Positions 1-10,769 of a stretch of 64,000 nucleotides of DNA are shown here, one piece after another. Origin of the DNA: Lomentospora prolificans (taxonomy: Eukaryota; Ascomycota; Sordariomycetes; Microascales; Microascaceae); contig JARFXM010000005.1 of the NCBI GenBank assembly GCA_029532625.1, positions 744,001-808,000 of the forward strand. Direction: 5' to 3'. The translations under genes and the position numbers were made by a program. A model generated the notes under the pieces. That model saw only the letters and a program-made list of their open reading frames with translations, ran no database searches and was not told where the DNA came from. Position 1 is the stretch's first letter, and each line of letters opens with the position of its first letter.

Positions 1-103
1 AAACATAATCTCCCCCCAACATCGAACCCATCCCAAACACCGCCACCCATTGAATCAAAGCCGGCCCCGGCACTCCACCGGGCCCACGCCCTCCGCGCAA
101 ACA

Positions 104-1049
104 ATGCCGAAAACCATCCTCCTCGCCGGCGCCCCAGACCCGTCCTCTCTCAACTGGTCCGCTCCCCTCCTCACAACCTTCACACCGCCTCTCACCTCCC
201 TCCTCGACTCTCCCTCCCCGGCCCCCTCCGCGCCGCCGCCGCCGCCGCCAACCTCCCAACAACCCAGCATCCCGGCCTGGCGCTCCCTCCCCCTCCAACG
301 AACCCGCCTCGAAACCGGCCTGACGCAACCCACCCTCCTCTCCTTCCTCCACCCGGACTACCACCTCCCCCGCCTCCCACGACCCAACGCAACCGGCAAC
401 CGGCTCTCCGGACGCCCAATTCTACGAATACTCCCTCTCCCTCCACTCCGCCTCCTCCCCCCAACCCTACTCCGTCGCCCCCTCCTTCTACACCCCCGGC
501 CACCCCACAACCCCAACCGACCTCTGCTCCATCCACAGCCCCTCCCCAACCCACCGCCCCTCCACAATAACCCTTCTCGTCGCCCTCCTCTCCACAACCC
601 CCAAATCCGTCACAACCCGCCACGCCCACCAAAGACACCTCGTCGAGGCCCTCGTAGGCGACGACACCCGCCCCGCCTTCCCGCTAACCCTGTGGCTAGA
701 AGCCTCCGACAACCGTGGGCCCCTGGCAGCCGACCTCAGTGCCCTGAGGGTCGGCGACATCGTGCTCGTGCAGAGCGTCGGCCTTGCGTCCTTTCGCGGG
801 AGGGTCTATGCTCAGAGCGTCGCGAGGGGCCCGGGGACCCGGATTCGACTGCTGTATCGAGAGGAAGATGGCGAGGATGGCGAGCCCAATGCCGGGCATT
901 ATTCGTGGGAGGACATGGTTGCAGAGGGGCCCGTGCATCCGCAGCTTGCGAAGACGAGGCGGGTGAGGAGGTGGATTCGGGGGCTTGTTGGCGACCGGGC
1001 CGGAAGCGTGCATGGAGAGGATGAGTTGCCGGATGATACGCCAGACTGA
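104..1049 (+). CDS. OB-fold-like protein, reading frame interrupted (apparent frameshift)
   Basis: Two coherent coding segments lie head to tail in different frames. The first starts at ATG 104 (MPKTILLAGAPDPSSLNWSA...) and stays coding-like to about 370. The second is open from 324 (after a TGA at 321-323) to the stop at 1047-1049. It carries an OB-fold-like strand pattern near 700-850 (LRVGDIVLVQSV, FRGRVYAQS, TRIRLLYR), as in small nucleic-acid-binding proteins. No GT dinucleotide occurs between about 158 and 472, so a canonical intron cannot join them. The simplest explanation is one extra base between about 324 and 372, for example in the C5 run at 366-370. The coding strand is strongly C-rich, with C at most third positions, which would make a homopolymer error plausible. 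It could instead be a recent pseudogene. The OB-fold assignment is inferred from pattern only; I do not recognise the exact family. Confidence 0.5.
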
Positions 1050-1104
1050 AGGACGAGATACAAAAAAGCACTTGTTCTCGGGGAATGAGGATCATTCTTC
1101 CAGG

Positions 1105-1109
1105 TCTAT

Positions 1110-1140
<31 letters not shown>

Positions 1141-1145
1141 TACAT
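1105..1145. repeat. TA/TATAC microsatellite
   Basis: An alternating TA tract with interspersed TATAC units lies about 60 bp after the stop of the OB-fold-like gene and about 200 bp after the end of the convergent MFS gene. Apart from this repeat and an A12 run near 1201-1212, I see nothing in the 1050-1342 gap. Confidence 0.85.
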
Positions 1146-1342
1146 GTCTATAAAGTGAATTATCGACTATAGAAGTCATTACAAAAGCCATAAGAGTGGA
1201 AAAAAAAAAAAGGTCTGTCGGGAGAGGGTATCTATCATACACAGCGCAAACAAAGACTCAAATAACGCTCAACATCAAGGAAAGAGTCTAAATGCCACGC
1301 AATCTGCGTCTCTAAAACTCAAAAAAAATTTCTGCTTCTTCT

Positions 1343-3666
1343 TCAAACAGCAGCAGGCGCAGCACCGCCATTCCCCTTGATGCTCTTCCAGCTAAAGCCA
1401 AGCGCCAGGAAGAACGCCACGCCGGTGCCGGCAACAGAAATGTAAAAGGTATCCCTCAGCCCGCTCATGTACGCCTCGAGCACCATCGGGATGGCGTCGG
1501 CGAGCCCCATCGACGTAAGGATGTCCTTGACCTCGGAGGCGCCGCTGTTGATGAAGACGAGGGGATTGATCGTCTCGCCGTTGGGGAGAGGGTGGGAGGT
1601 GATGCCCTCGATGAGGCCGTTCTGGAAGAGGGTCTGGGCGACGGCGATGAAGACGGCGCCACCGAGGGCCTGGCCGAACTGCACGCAAGCGGTTGCTACC
1701 GGGACGTCGTCCATGGTCATGATGGTCTGGATGATGAGGACGCCGACCTGGAAGCCGGGCCCCACGCCGAGGCCGCAGAGCACCTGGTAGCCGAACCACT
1801 CGCGGAGGGGGCTGTCGACGTCAAGGGTAGTGAGCATGCCGGCACCGACGGTGGCAAGCACCATGCACGGGATAACGACGACGTTGTAGTAGCCGATGTA
1901 GGTGATGAGGCCACCGCCGAGCATGGACGAGATGACGACAGAGAGGAGGAGCGGGATGAGCTTGATGCCGGCCTGAACGGCAGAGTCGCCCTTGATGGCC
2001 TGGAAGTAGAGAGCTACAGAGACAAAAGAATATTAGCGAGGCGCAAAGTCACAATGCCGGCGGAGGAACAAACGTACAGAGGTAGAAGATGAGAGGGAAG
2101 AAAGCAGCGCCAAAGACGACGGCAAACAAAATCGCCAACACAACATCCTTCTTCTTAAAGAAGCGAGGAGGAAGAGTGGCGTTCTCTCCCTGCCAGATCT
2201 GAATGATGACGAAGATGATCATCATGACGCCGAAGCCGCAGAAGAGACCAATGATGGTGGCGCTGTTCCAGGCGTACTTCGTGCCGCCCCACTGGAGGGC
2301 GAGGAGGAGGAGGATGATCCCGGGGATGAACATGGCGGTTCCGGGGAGATCGAGCTGCAATACGCGCTTAATGAAAGAGAGGTTATCGGGATTGTACACG
2401 CGCTTGATCTGGAGGATGAAGAAGATGGCAACCATGGAGATACCCCCGATGGGGAGGTCTGTTGGAAAAAAATCGTTAGTAGCCGTCAGCTAGAAATAGT
2501 TGGGAGTCGACGGTGACTTACTGATATAGAAGCACCATCGCCAGGTAGCGTGATCGGTAAAGGCACCGCCGAGAAGGGGACCGGCAACGCTCTAGAGAAC
2601 AAATTAGATGGCTACGTCTTCTACCACGCAGACAGCCCACGAAGACTTACAGCAATACCCCACATGCTAGAGATGACACCAAAGGCAAGAGGTCGTTGTC
2701 TCAAAGGCACTGAAGCGCACGTCAGTTATCTCGGTCAGAGGACTCTTGTGCACCTACCTCAGGCACGAAGGCGGTCATAGACTTACTAGAGTTGGCAAGG
2801 ATGATGATACCACCGGAGAACATTCCCGCAGTTCCGATCTAATTGGCATCGAAATTAGCCCCAAGTCCTCACCGCTAGGATCGCTCTCCTCAACCACTTA
2901 CACCAGCGATAGCGCGACCGACGATAAAGGTTGTCGAGTCCTGAGAAACAGCGCAGATCAAACTACCAAGTTCGAAGATGAAGACTGCCATCAAGAAAGC
3001 CCACTTGATGTTGAAGCGCTTGTAGATATTTCCAAACATGGGTTGGAGCGCCGTGGTCGTGAGGAAATACGCGGAGCCATCTGTAAGCATCACCGCGTTA
3101 GTCAATATACCTCCGGTGTGAAATAGACGGAGGTAGCGGCCAATCTGCCGACAGTTCTAGAGTAAGCGCCTTGGCGGCCATGTGCCAGAAATCTGGAGAT
3201 GCTTGGCACCGAGGTTCCACAGGATGTTGTGAGACTTACACCAGCCCTTGAAGATCTCGTTAGCATCACTTCCAATCTCAAGTCGGCAGGAAAAAAAAAA
3301 AAAAAAAAAAAGGGAAAAGGCACTTACAATGTCCTTGACACTCTGAAACTCTGCGGTAATGGCACCAAGCGCAGGCGCGATAATAGTCTGATCAAGGGCA
3401 ACGAGGAAAACGACAAGACACAGTGAGGCAATGAGAGCATAGAGCTTCGCGCCGGTAATGTAGTTGGATTCATCCTCGGCCTCAGGACCGGCGACAGACG
3501 CAGCATCCTTGGCAGATGCAGCCTTTTCGTTGACAGGGGAGGCGGCACGCGGTTGCTCGAGAGAGCTCTTTTCGTTTCCGGTCTCAGGAATGTCATCGAC
3601 TCGGGTCTTTGCCGAGTTCTCGTCGGGGATGACGGTGGTGCCGGGAGATTCCTTCCTAACCTCCAT
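1343..3666 (-). CDS. MFS multidrug exporter, DHA2 (14-TMS) family
   Basis: Eight exons give 585 aa: 3666-3328, 3246-3240, 3080-2902, 2838-2787, 2709-2651, 2591-2522, 2458-2078 and 2013-1343. The phases close exactly at the TGA. Residues 1-70 are hydrophilic. The first membrane helix then carries LDQTIIAPALGAIT (about 91-104), a DHA2 hallmark. It is followed by DIGWYGSAYFLTTTALQPMFG, an antiporter motif-C-like GIASVAGPLLGG (about 210-221) and TWRWCFYINLPIGG. Relatives include fungal toxin and drug efflux pumps of the AflT/GliA type, so the predicted role is proton-coupled export at the plasma membrane; the substrate cannot be read from sequence. Exon 2 is only 7 nt (GGCTGGT), yet it is needed to write the conserved GWYG. 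Intron 1 holds a 21-base poly(T) tract on the coding strand. No biosynthetic genes flank it, so membership of a metabolite cluster is not supported. Confidence 0.93.
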
Positions 3667-5868
3667 TCTGTGTGATGGGTTCTCGAATGGACACTTGAAG
3701 GAGCAAGGGAAAACTGCTTGGTGAAAGCAGAAAAGGGAAGAGGGAGTCCTCGAGTTGCCTTCTCTTTGATCGAGGTCGAGGGTTTCGTTTTCAAAGCCGT
3801 CTATGAAGGGAAAAAAAAAAAGAAGGCCGATGTGAGAAACGCAAGCAGGAACCGTGGCTCGTCTCAATGTTGTACTATAAGGCGGACCCCGGCTTGAGAG
3901 CTGAAGAAGAGCACGGGAGGATGAGGGAAAAGATGATGAAAAAAAAAATACAATATTGGTTGTCGGGCAACGCCGGGTCCAATGTGTCACCGCGTGGTTG
4001 ATGAGTACTTCGAAACGAGATACGACAAGGCCAGGCCCACCAGACTGGTCTTGCGGCCCTTGCAAATGTCTGGGTCGAGGTGCAAGTTTTAACTTGTGTA
4101 GGAACTGTGGTGATGGTGAAGGAGAAGTGCGGAACAAGTCGACTGGGAAAGGATATGACGATCGGATGGAGGCAAAGATCAGGGTCATCAACCTTCTTAT
4201 GTAGTTGTAATCCGAAGAGCAAAGGTCAGCGCCTGGCGGAACAGCTTTTTTTTTTCGTTTTTCTCCCTTTGTTCCCCAGCTTCAGCTCCACAAATACCAT
4301 CCGACCCGAATCGTGAACGACCGGAGCAACAACGCACCGGCTCCTGCACATCTTCGGCCGCCAGCCATCGACCACCAGGGAGCGGCATTACGGATACGGA
4401 TAGTAATACACATCCTGGCGATAAGGTTCGGGGTACCAAAGTACATCGATCAAGATGTTCTTGCCCAATCTAAATGTGAAGATACCCTGAAACGAAAAAA
4501 AGAGCAAGGGCGTCATCACGTTGCACTCCAAGTAAGAGAGAGTTTAGAGGCTCGAGTTTTGACATCAATTGATCCGCTAGAGGACGCGGCGCAAGAAACA
4601 CCCCAAAAAGGCTACTTGGAGCACCCCTGTCCCGCAGAAAGGCACTCCCACCTACCCTTGTCTACCGGGCCCGTACAAAATATTGATAGGGAAATGAAGC
4701 TCGAGCTGACTGGTGCTGCAAAGAGGCAGACATCATTCGAAGCCATCAACCAGGCCCTGTCCCGCCCCATCGCCACCTAGCGGAGCTCCGCTGTCTCTGA
4801 GCTCGCAATTCCGCCCACTTCAGCCCAGCAAGGTGCAAGTGCAACCCACCTCCCACACCAGACCACACCAGACCTTTACTGGTAAATGGAGAAACACAAC
4901 AAGTATTGACGAGGAGGGTGCGATCGGTGGGTTTTGTCCGATTCTTTTCGGACAAAGCCATCTTATCTCCGTCCCCTTCCTTTTCCTTTTCCTTTGTTTT
5001 TTTTTTTTTTTTTTCACCACACTGCCCAAACAGGGAACGCATTTGAATCTGTATCAGCTACGCAAGACTGCGCGCGCCATTACCGTCGTAGAACCAACAG
5101 CCTTTCACCCATAATCCTTGACTTGATCATATCAAAATCTACTTCATAGTCTAAATGCCACTCGATGCGGATGACGGCAGAGAAGGAGGAGACAGACACC
5201 ACTACCCCATAAATAATTGTGGGCTCGTTGGGGTCTTGGGGCCGACTAGGAATAACTCTAAATGCGCTACGTGAGTCCTCGGGTATGAGGAAAACCTACT
5301 CAAAGTCCACACTTCGCGTACCCTCAGCTTGAAAAGTCAAGGCCTCGGCGATTACGGGACCATCGGCCAATAATTGCGATATCACATATACATCATCGCT
5401 CCAACTCGTTACGAATGGAATGGCTCCCAACTCTTCGCCGGTGTCATGGTTGGCAAAAGGCGCTACATAATAATAGTGCATTCCGAACCTCCCGGAGGCC
5501 CAATGCAGGCTGGCTCAAGAGGAGGTGCCACGACCCATCGGCATCGGCGATAGCCCACCCGACTGCAACCCTCACCCGGGTCGTCGTACCTCTCAGGCAG
5601 CAACATTCCTCATCACCTCGTTCGCTAATAATAAACTCCGCCTGCAACTAATAAACCACGTCCCAAGTCCGCCGCACCTCGCAAACCTCGTTTCGGACGA
5701 AACCCACGTCAGGGGAAAGTGGCTTTCCACCGTAGTATTGCTGTAATACCAAGGTACAGGACCGCCCCATCCGACCCCTGCCGGTTCCTTGGTGTTGGGT
5801 CCTTGTTCCCCCCCCCCCCAAATCAGAAATCTCGAAAAGAAACAAATGCCTGGGCATGCACCCTTTTT
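3667..5868. other. Intergenic region: MFS promoter and possible decayed coding island
   Basis: This stretch holds the upstream region of the MFS gene and the 3' side of Argonaute. Poly(T)/poly(A) tracts occur near 4246, 4999-5014 and 3812. On the minus strand, 5650-5296 reads coherently in two successive frames (SWHLLLSQPALGLREVRN, then YYYVAPFANHDTGEELGAIPF), which suggests a broken protein remnant that I cannot name. Nothing else is supportable. Confidence 0.5.
5296..5650 (-). pseudogene. Possible decayed protein-coding remnant, family unknown
   Basis: About 60 codons (5647-5460) run into a second open segment (5481-5296) in another frame. The switch falls at a run of TAT codons near 5478. 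Composition across both parts is protein-like (SWHLLLSQPALG, PFVTSWSDDVYVISQLL), and stops bound both ends. There is no convincing start codon or splice site. It may be a chance open stretch; I do not recognise the family. Confidence 0.22.
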
Positions 5869-8800
5869 TCAGACGTAATACATCGAATTGCGAATGTTCT
5901 CGTGCACCTGCCACCTGCCCTTGCCACTGGGGCTCAGCAGACCCCTGTGAATTCGGGCACGCTCGCAGACAATGTCTGCGTAGTACGCCGGAGGGCAAAT
6001 GCTAACCGCACGCGTCGCCCTACCAAACATGTAGCAAAGATCATGCGTGATCGTTTCGAGGTCATCCGCCGCGTTTCGTCCCGCTCGATGTGTGAAAATT
6101 TCGTCAAGTACTACCGTATAATGCGCAGGACGTGCGGTTCCTGCAAATGGGAATTTCAAGTTAGCAAAATGAAAAATTGTTACAACCCAAGGTCCCTGAT
6201 GATTGAAGGAACCTAACCACAAAGGAAAAAAAAAATTCCAAAAAAATCATAATCACCACTTTTAGGAGTAAATGCAAAGGCGAGGATTGGATTCCCGTTT
6301 CAAACTCACCTTTGATAGAGTCATGGGCGGTGAGGAAAAAGTCCCAATATCGAGCCTGAGTCACTCCCCGGTCCACCACCGTTCCCGGTCGGACATTTCC
6401 CGTACGCGACGTATGTTCGGGGGTTGTCGGGTAGAATCGAGTGTGATGCCGCTTGACAGACACGATCAGCGCCAAGCGAGGCGGGTTTTTGTATCTCGTG
6501 CGGCACGCCGCCCGAATCCGAGGCACTTCCTTCTCGAGCACCAGCGCGAACTGACCCTCGGAGACACCGTCACGATAGATGATGATGTTCTCTGGAAGAC
6601 GGCCGTTGTTTTTCGCCTTCCACAGATCCAGCCGCGATTCGAATGCCGTCTTAAGCTGCTCATCCTCGCACACTTCCTGTCGGCTTGTATGCACCCAAGC
6701 CGTAGCTGGCCACTGTCCGAGGTCTTTATCAATACTGGCGACGAGCCCAACCACACTGGGGGCGGCTGCCTCGGCAGCAGTCGCAACATTAGTTGGGTGC
6801 ACCACGTCATACCCCACAATCATGGTCTTGCCGTCCTTGATGAGGCCAACGGTATCGACTAGCTGGTGGTTGATGCCCCCCATCTTCAAATTCCACTTAA
6901 GAGCGACGTTACCAAAGTATCCCGCTCTTCCCTTGTCCTTGCTTGCCTTCTTCCAGTCCATGCAGACGGTGTGGACGCCGAGATCGACGTCTCCGACCCT
7001 CTTGATCGCGGCGTAGAGCTGCGTATCCTTGCGGGGGATAAACACGAGTAGGATCTGGACTCGTTCCTTTGCAAGTCTAGCAAGTGCCGCGTTGATCTTT
7101 CCTTGTGCATGAGGGTCACCAGGCTTGACAAAGACCCGGGTCAGACCGTCTGTAGGGGTTTCATCCATAATAAGTCCACAGTTGTTGTTGACCTGTGCGC
7201 GGAACTCGTTTGCAATCTTGATGATTTCTCCATCCGGAGCCTGAATGCCGATTGCAACACAACCCCAGCTTGTGATGGGCTTGCCGGGAACGGCAAACTT
7301 GAGGCCGCTCATGTTCCATGCGCCAGACGACGGCTTGAACTGTGCAGGCGTCGCCCTGGGACCCTTGGCACCCACGCCAGGTTTGTAGCAGAGAGTAGGC
7401 GCCCCGAGCTCTCGTCCGTGGACCGTGAGTAGCCCCTTGCCAACTTTCAACCCAAAATCTTTCTGCTCGAGTTTTTAGTGGGATCGAAAGCATTCGCACG
7501 AAAATGTGAGTTATGAACATTATACATACGAGTAGGCCCGCGTCGTGCTGAAGGATATCTTGACCCCGGTTCATGATGGAGTGGTAGTTGTCACCCGGTT
7601 GTCGACAGGCAAATTCAATCATGGCCTGCGAGTCCGCGTCGTTGAGCTTGATCTTCACAGGAGCGGGAAGAATGCGGCAGAATTCTGCCGGCACAAACGT
7701 CGGCTTGATGGGGGTTCCAACATTCAGAAGCGGCCAGCTAGTGTTAAGGTCGACGTTATACTCTGCCAAGGATCGTTAGCGACAGCAATTCAATACAAGT
7801 CCCCATGCTCTCCTGTCGCGCCTTGAAAATTTGAAAGGGTACTCACTTTCTTTATAGTACTGAGTCACGGTGCGGTAGACTGGCGCTACATCATCAGGCA
7901 GGGATGTCAAGAATGTCACCTGTGACGGTCCGGGGAACGGAGTGTCTTCGATTTTGAGGCCTTCGACTTGCATTCCGCGGCCGGACTCGAGAATGCCCAT
8001 GATGGTCTTTTGGCGCTTGAGGTCCTTGTCGCTCTTGGCGCCCCGGAACCGGTACTCCACGCGAGCTCGGTTAAAGACTCGAGCAAGGACATGTAAATCT
8101 TCTAGTGAATTTCGACGGTCTATATTAAGGCGTCGGAAGATGTCCTTGACTTCGGCATCCACTCGGAAGACGCCATGAGTGACGTTCGTGTTAAGCAGCA
8201 AGCGGCCAGTCGCCAGACGAACGCTCTGAAAATAGCCACGACAAATTGCAAGTACAGTCGGGACCAAAAAATTCTTCTCCTCATCCATGTCGTAGCCGTC
8301 GTCCGGATTGCTGCTAGACTTACCAGTCTCGAAGAAACGTCGGGAGCCAACAACCGAAATGCTTGGGTTCGTACGCGCAGTGTGGCCCAAGACAATATTA
8401 AGGCCATCGACGACATCCTCAAACTTAGGGAAGCTTGCGTCGACTTCATGCATCGTCTTGAGATACCCTGCCATCTGAGGAAGGTTGAGGATCCGAGGGC
8501 CCTCGAAGGAGACAGAGTACAAGTCCCGCCTCGAGCTCCCTTCGGTGGTAAGGGGGACGAGCATGGGGTTTTGAGGTAGGTTGAGCTTCGCCGTGGCGAC
8601 AATCTTGGACTTGAGCTCTGTGGCAAGGGCCACACCCGTGTTAAAGGTTTTAACGAGGTCGACGGTGGCTGCGACGACCTGGCCGAGCTTGGCACCCTTG
8701 AGAGCGGGCGCTTCACCCTTTTCGCGCTTGTTCTTTTTGAAGCTTCCTGTATCCGACTCGGACGCAGACGACTCCGCGTCAATCTTGAAAAACTCAAGGT

Positions 8801-9504
8801 GGTAGAGGTAGAGATCTTTATGAGCTTTGAGATCGAGGTTGAAGTAGTTGGCCCAAAGCTTGACTCTGGCGCCTCTGGTACCAAAAACGGGGCGGTACGG
8901 CAACCGGACAGCAATTTCCTTGCTCACCGATAGCGAGGCCATCTTCCCTTCAACGCTAAAAAGATCATTCTCGAGATCATTGACGGACTTATCAGGCTCG
9001 GGGAAACTATTCGAGGAATTTAGCATCCGGCTAGGGGAATGGTAGTTGTGGGTTTCCAACTTACGTCACTGGCAGTGCCTTTGGCTCGAACGATCTGGAA
9101 GGACCACCACCGCGACTGAATCCACGGCCACGGCCACCACGATCGCCTCGACCACCGCGATCTCCGAAACCGCGTCCGCCCCGACCGCCTCCTCGGCCTT
9201 CATAGCCTCCACGACCGCCTTCATAGCCTCCACGACCGCCTTCATAGCCTCCACGACCGCCTTCATATCCACCGCGGCCACCCCCGTCGCCCGAGTACTC
9301 GCCCCGTCCCCGACCACCACCTCGGAAAGGTGCACCTCGGCCACCCCCACGACCATCCTGACTATCGCCGCGTCCTCGACCACGTCCGGCGCCGTCACCA
9401 CCACCGCGTCCACGTGGGGCACCCCCAGCTCCGCCACGGTCTCGAGGAGCACCGCGACTAGCCCCTCTCTTACCTCTTTCGTAACCACCTCCACGATCCG
9501 CCAT
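5869..9504 (-). CDS. Argonaute (QDE-2-type RNAi slicer)
   Basis: Five exons give 1085 aa: 9504-9065, 9006-7847, 7762-7530, 7462-6310 and 6140-5869. Residues 1-145 are an RGG/GGYEGGR-rich tail, as in several fungal Argonautes. The Argonaute N and linker regions follow, then PAZ (around 430-570, ending NVDLNTSWPLLNVG...FVPAEFCRILPAP). MID has the 5'-phosphate pocket residues Y761 and K765 in YAAIKRVGD. PIWI ends in a typical ...VHENIRNSMYYV. The slicer residues are all visible: D830 (VGYDVVHP), E874 (TSRQEV), D909 (IYRDGVSEGQ) and H1002 (RPAHYTVV). It should therefore be able to cut target RNA, acting in quelling or small-RNA silencing. The RGG tail favours the QDE-2 type over the meiotic SMS-2 type, but only phylogeny can decide. 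Introns have clear CTAA-type branch points. Confidence 0.96.
9196..9270 (-). repeat. 21-nt tandem coding repeat in the Argonaute RGG tail
   Basis: Four near-identical 21-nt units (ccttcatagcctccacgacc plus g on the plus strand) encode consecutive GGYEGGR heptapeptides, with the last unit starting to diverge. The near-identity at DNA level implies recent slippage or unequal exchange, so copy number may vary between strains. Confidence 0.85.
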
Positions 9505-10769
9505 ATCGAGATAGGGATCTTACTGAAACAAGCTCAACTCGCGGCGTTCAGCCAATTGAATCAGACAAAATCAGCCGAGAAGAGCTGGACGTGTAGTGGG
9601 AGGAACGGCTTCAATTGCTTAATTAGTGGAGAAACGGAAGGAAGAGAAGCTCCTTTTTTAGGTGGAGCAAATTGGACGTCCGCTTGACGTCCTTAGTTTA
9701 CTTGGGCATCCACTAAGCCGTATTTAGTCAGGAGCTGCAGGGAAGGGTGAGCTGAGAAAGAAGGGAGCAAAGAGATCAAAGGAAACCGGCGGAGGGGTTC
9801 CAGCTGCTTGTTCAAGAAGGGATTTTCTTTTATTTCACTAAAGAGGAGAAAATTCGGTTGGCAAGGACCAAAGAGGTCTTGACCCTTGCCCAAGAAATCC
9901 TAGAGAGTTAGTGAGGGTAGCGAGGGATGCTTGGGTGGTTCGTCGACTGGGATTCTTGAGTGTGATCACCAGGTCTTATTCCGTGGTGGGTAAAAAAGCA
10001 AACATGAGTCGGCCGGTCGCAGCTGGCTTGTGGAATTCCAATGCTGGCTGGAAAGAGCCCTCTATTAGGGATGTGCTGGAGCCAGCCCTAATAGACAGAG
10101 CTCGGGTGCTGGCACCAGTAGCCAGCAGATTCCAACTTGACAATGTACTTGAGTGGAGACTGTTAGAGGCCCAGCTCAGATATTAGTGTTACATTGGGGG
10201 AAGAGATTGGGCAGTATCAATTGATGGGCCGCAAGACGGTGGTATTGAGCCAGCCGATCTGATCCATGTTCCGATCTGCTCTAATAGTGTGTCTGTCCAT
10301 TCATTGAACAAACAGCGCCGAAGCTTTGAAGGAAAATACACTTGAGCAATTGATGTCTTAGTCAGCTTGCAGAAGACAGAATCTCGAGCTTCTAACGTTT
10401 GAAGGCTGGCAGTATGAATGGGAAAGGACATTAATAGAAGCTTGATTTCAGTGGGCGGCCGTGGGGTCACCTATTAAATGCCTGACCAAAGGCCCATCCC
10501 TCAGGTCGTATGTCACCCCGATTGGTACTGCCAGCTGGCTGGCCGGCATCAATATGGGTGGCCAACTCCGATTAGTACCCCAGCGTTTCCTCACCGCCGA
10601 ATAGCTCTCCAGCCTGGCTGTCGTCCGTCACGGGTAAGAAGTGCCGGCAACGGAAGATCGAGGGCCCGTCCACATTTTTACTCGAGGTCGGCGCTAACCC
10701 AGCTTCTTAAGCCATTGCCAAATGAATATAAGTCGCGCTTACGCGCCATAACTTTTCACTCTGCTCCCT
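9505..10769. other. Argonaute upstream region with an imperfect palindrome
   Basis: No gene is supportable here. The first few hundred bases should hold the Argonaute promoter and leader. The part from about 10028 to 10140 is an imperfect inverted repeat (listed separately). Short open stretches at 10189-10470 (-) and 10478-10783 (+) have no family features. Confidence 0.5.
10028..10140. repeat. Imperfect inverted repeat (MITE-like or hairpin)
   Basis: The left arm has TTGTGGAATTCCAATGCTGG, and its counterpart in the right arm has CCAGCAGATTCCAACTTG. Nested inside are CTCTATTAGGG and CCCTAATAGACAGAG. The arms are imperfect and no target-site duplication is evident. It may be a small non-autonomous element or a structured regulatory region. 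Confidence 0.45.

Noticed and set aside
50..1024. Continuous frame from a TTG at 50 through 1024 as one 324-aa protein
   Set aside because: After about 370 the translation becomes Pro/Arg/Leu junk, while frame 3 gives an OB-fold-like sequence. The true start is ATG 104.
3667..4191. Upstream extension of the MFS reading frame on the minus strand
   Set aside because: Translation before residue M at 3666 is low-complexity and unlike the family; it is probably 5' UTR.
9196..9270. Regular 21-nt repeats resembling a small CRISPR-like array
   Set aside because: Units are directly adjacent without spacers and encode heptapeptides inside a eukaryotic protein.
1343..9504. Secondary-metabolite gene cluster around the DHA2 exporter
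   Set aside because: Neighbours are an OB-fold-like gene and Argonaute; no synthase, tailoring enzyme or cluster regulator is present.
9046..9687. 213-codon Thr/Ser/Ala-rich frame on the plus strand opposite the Argonaute RGG tail
   Set aside because: It is the antisense shadow of Gly/Arg repeats; the minus strand has a good ATG, a splice donor and continues into the Argonaute fold.
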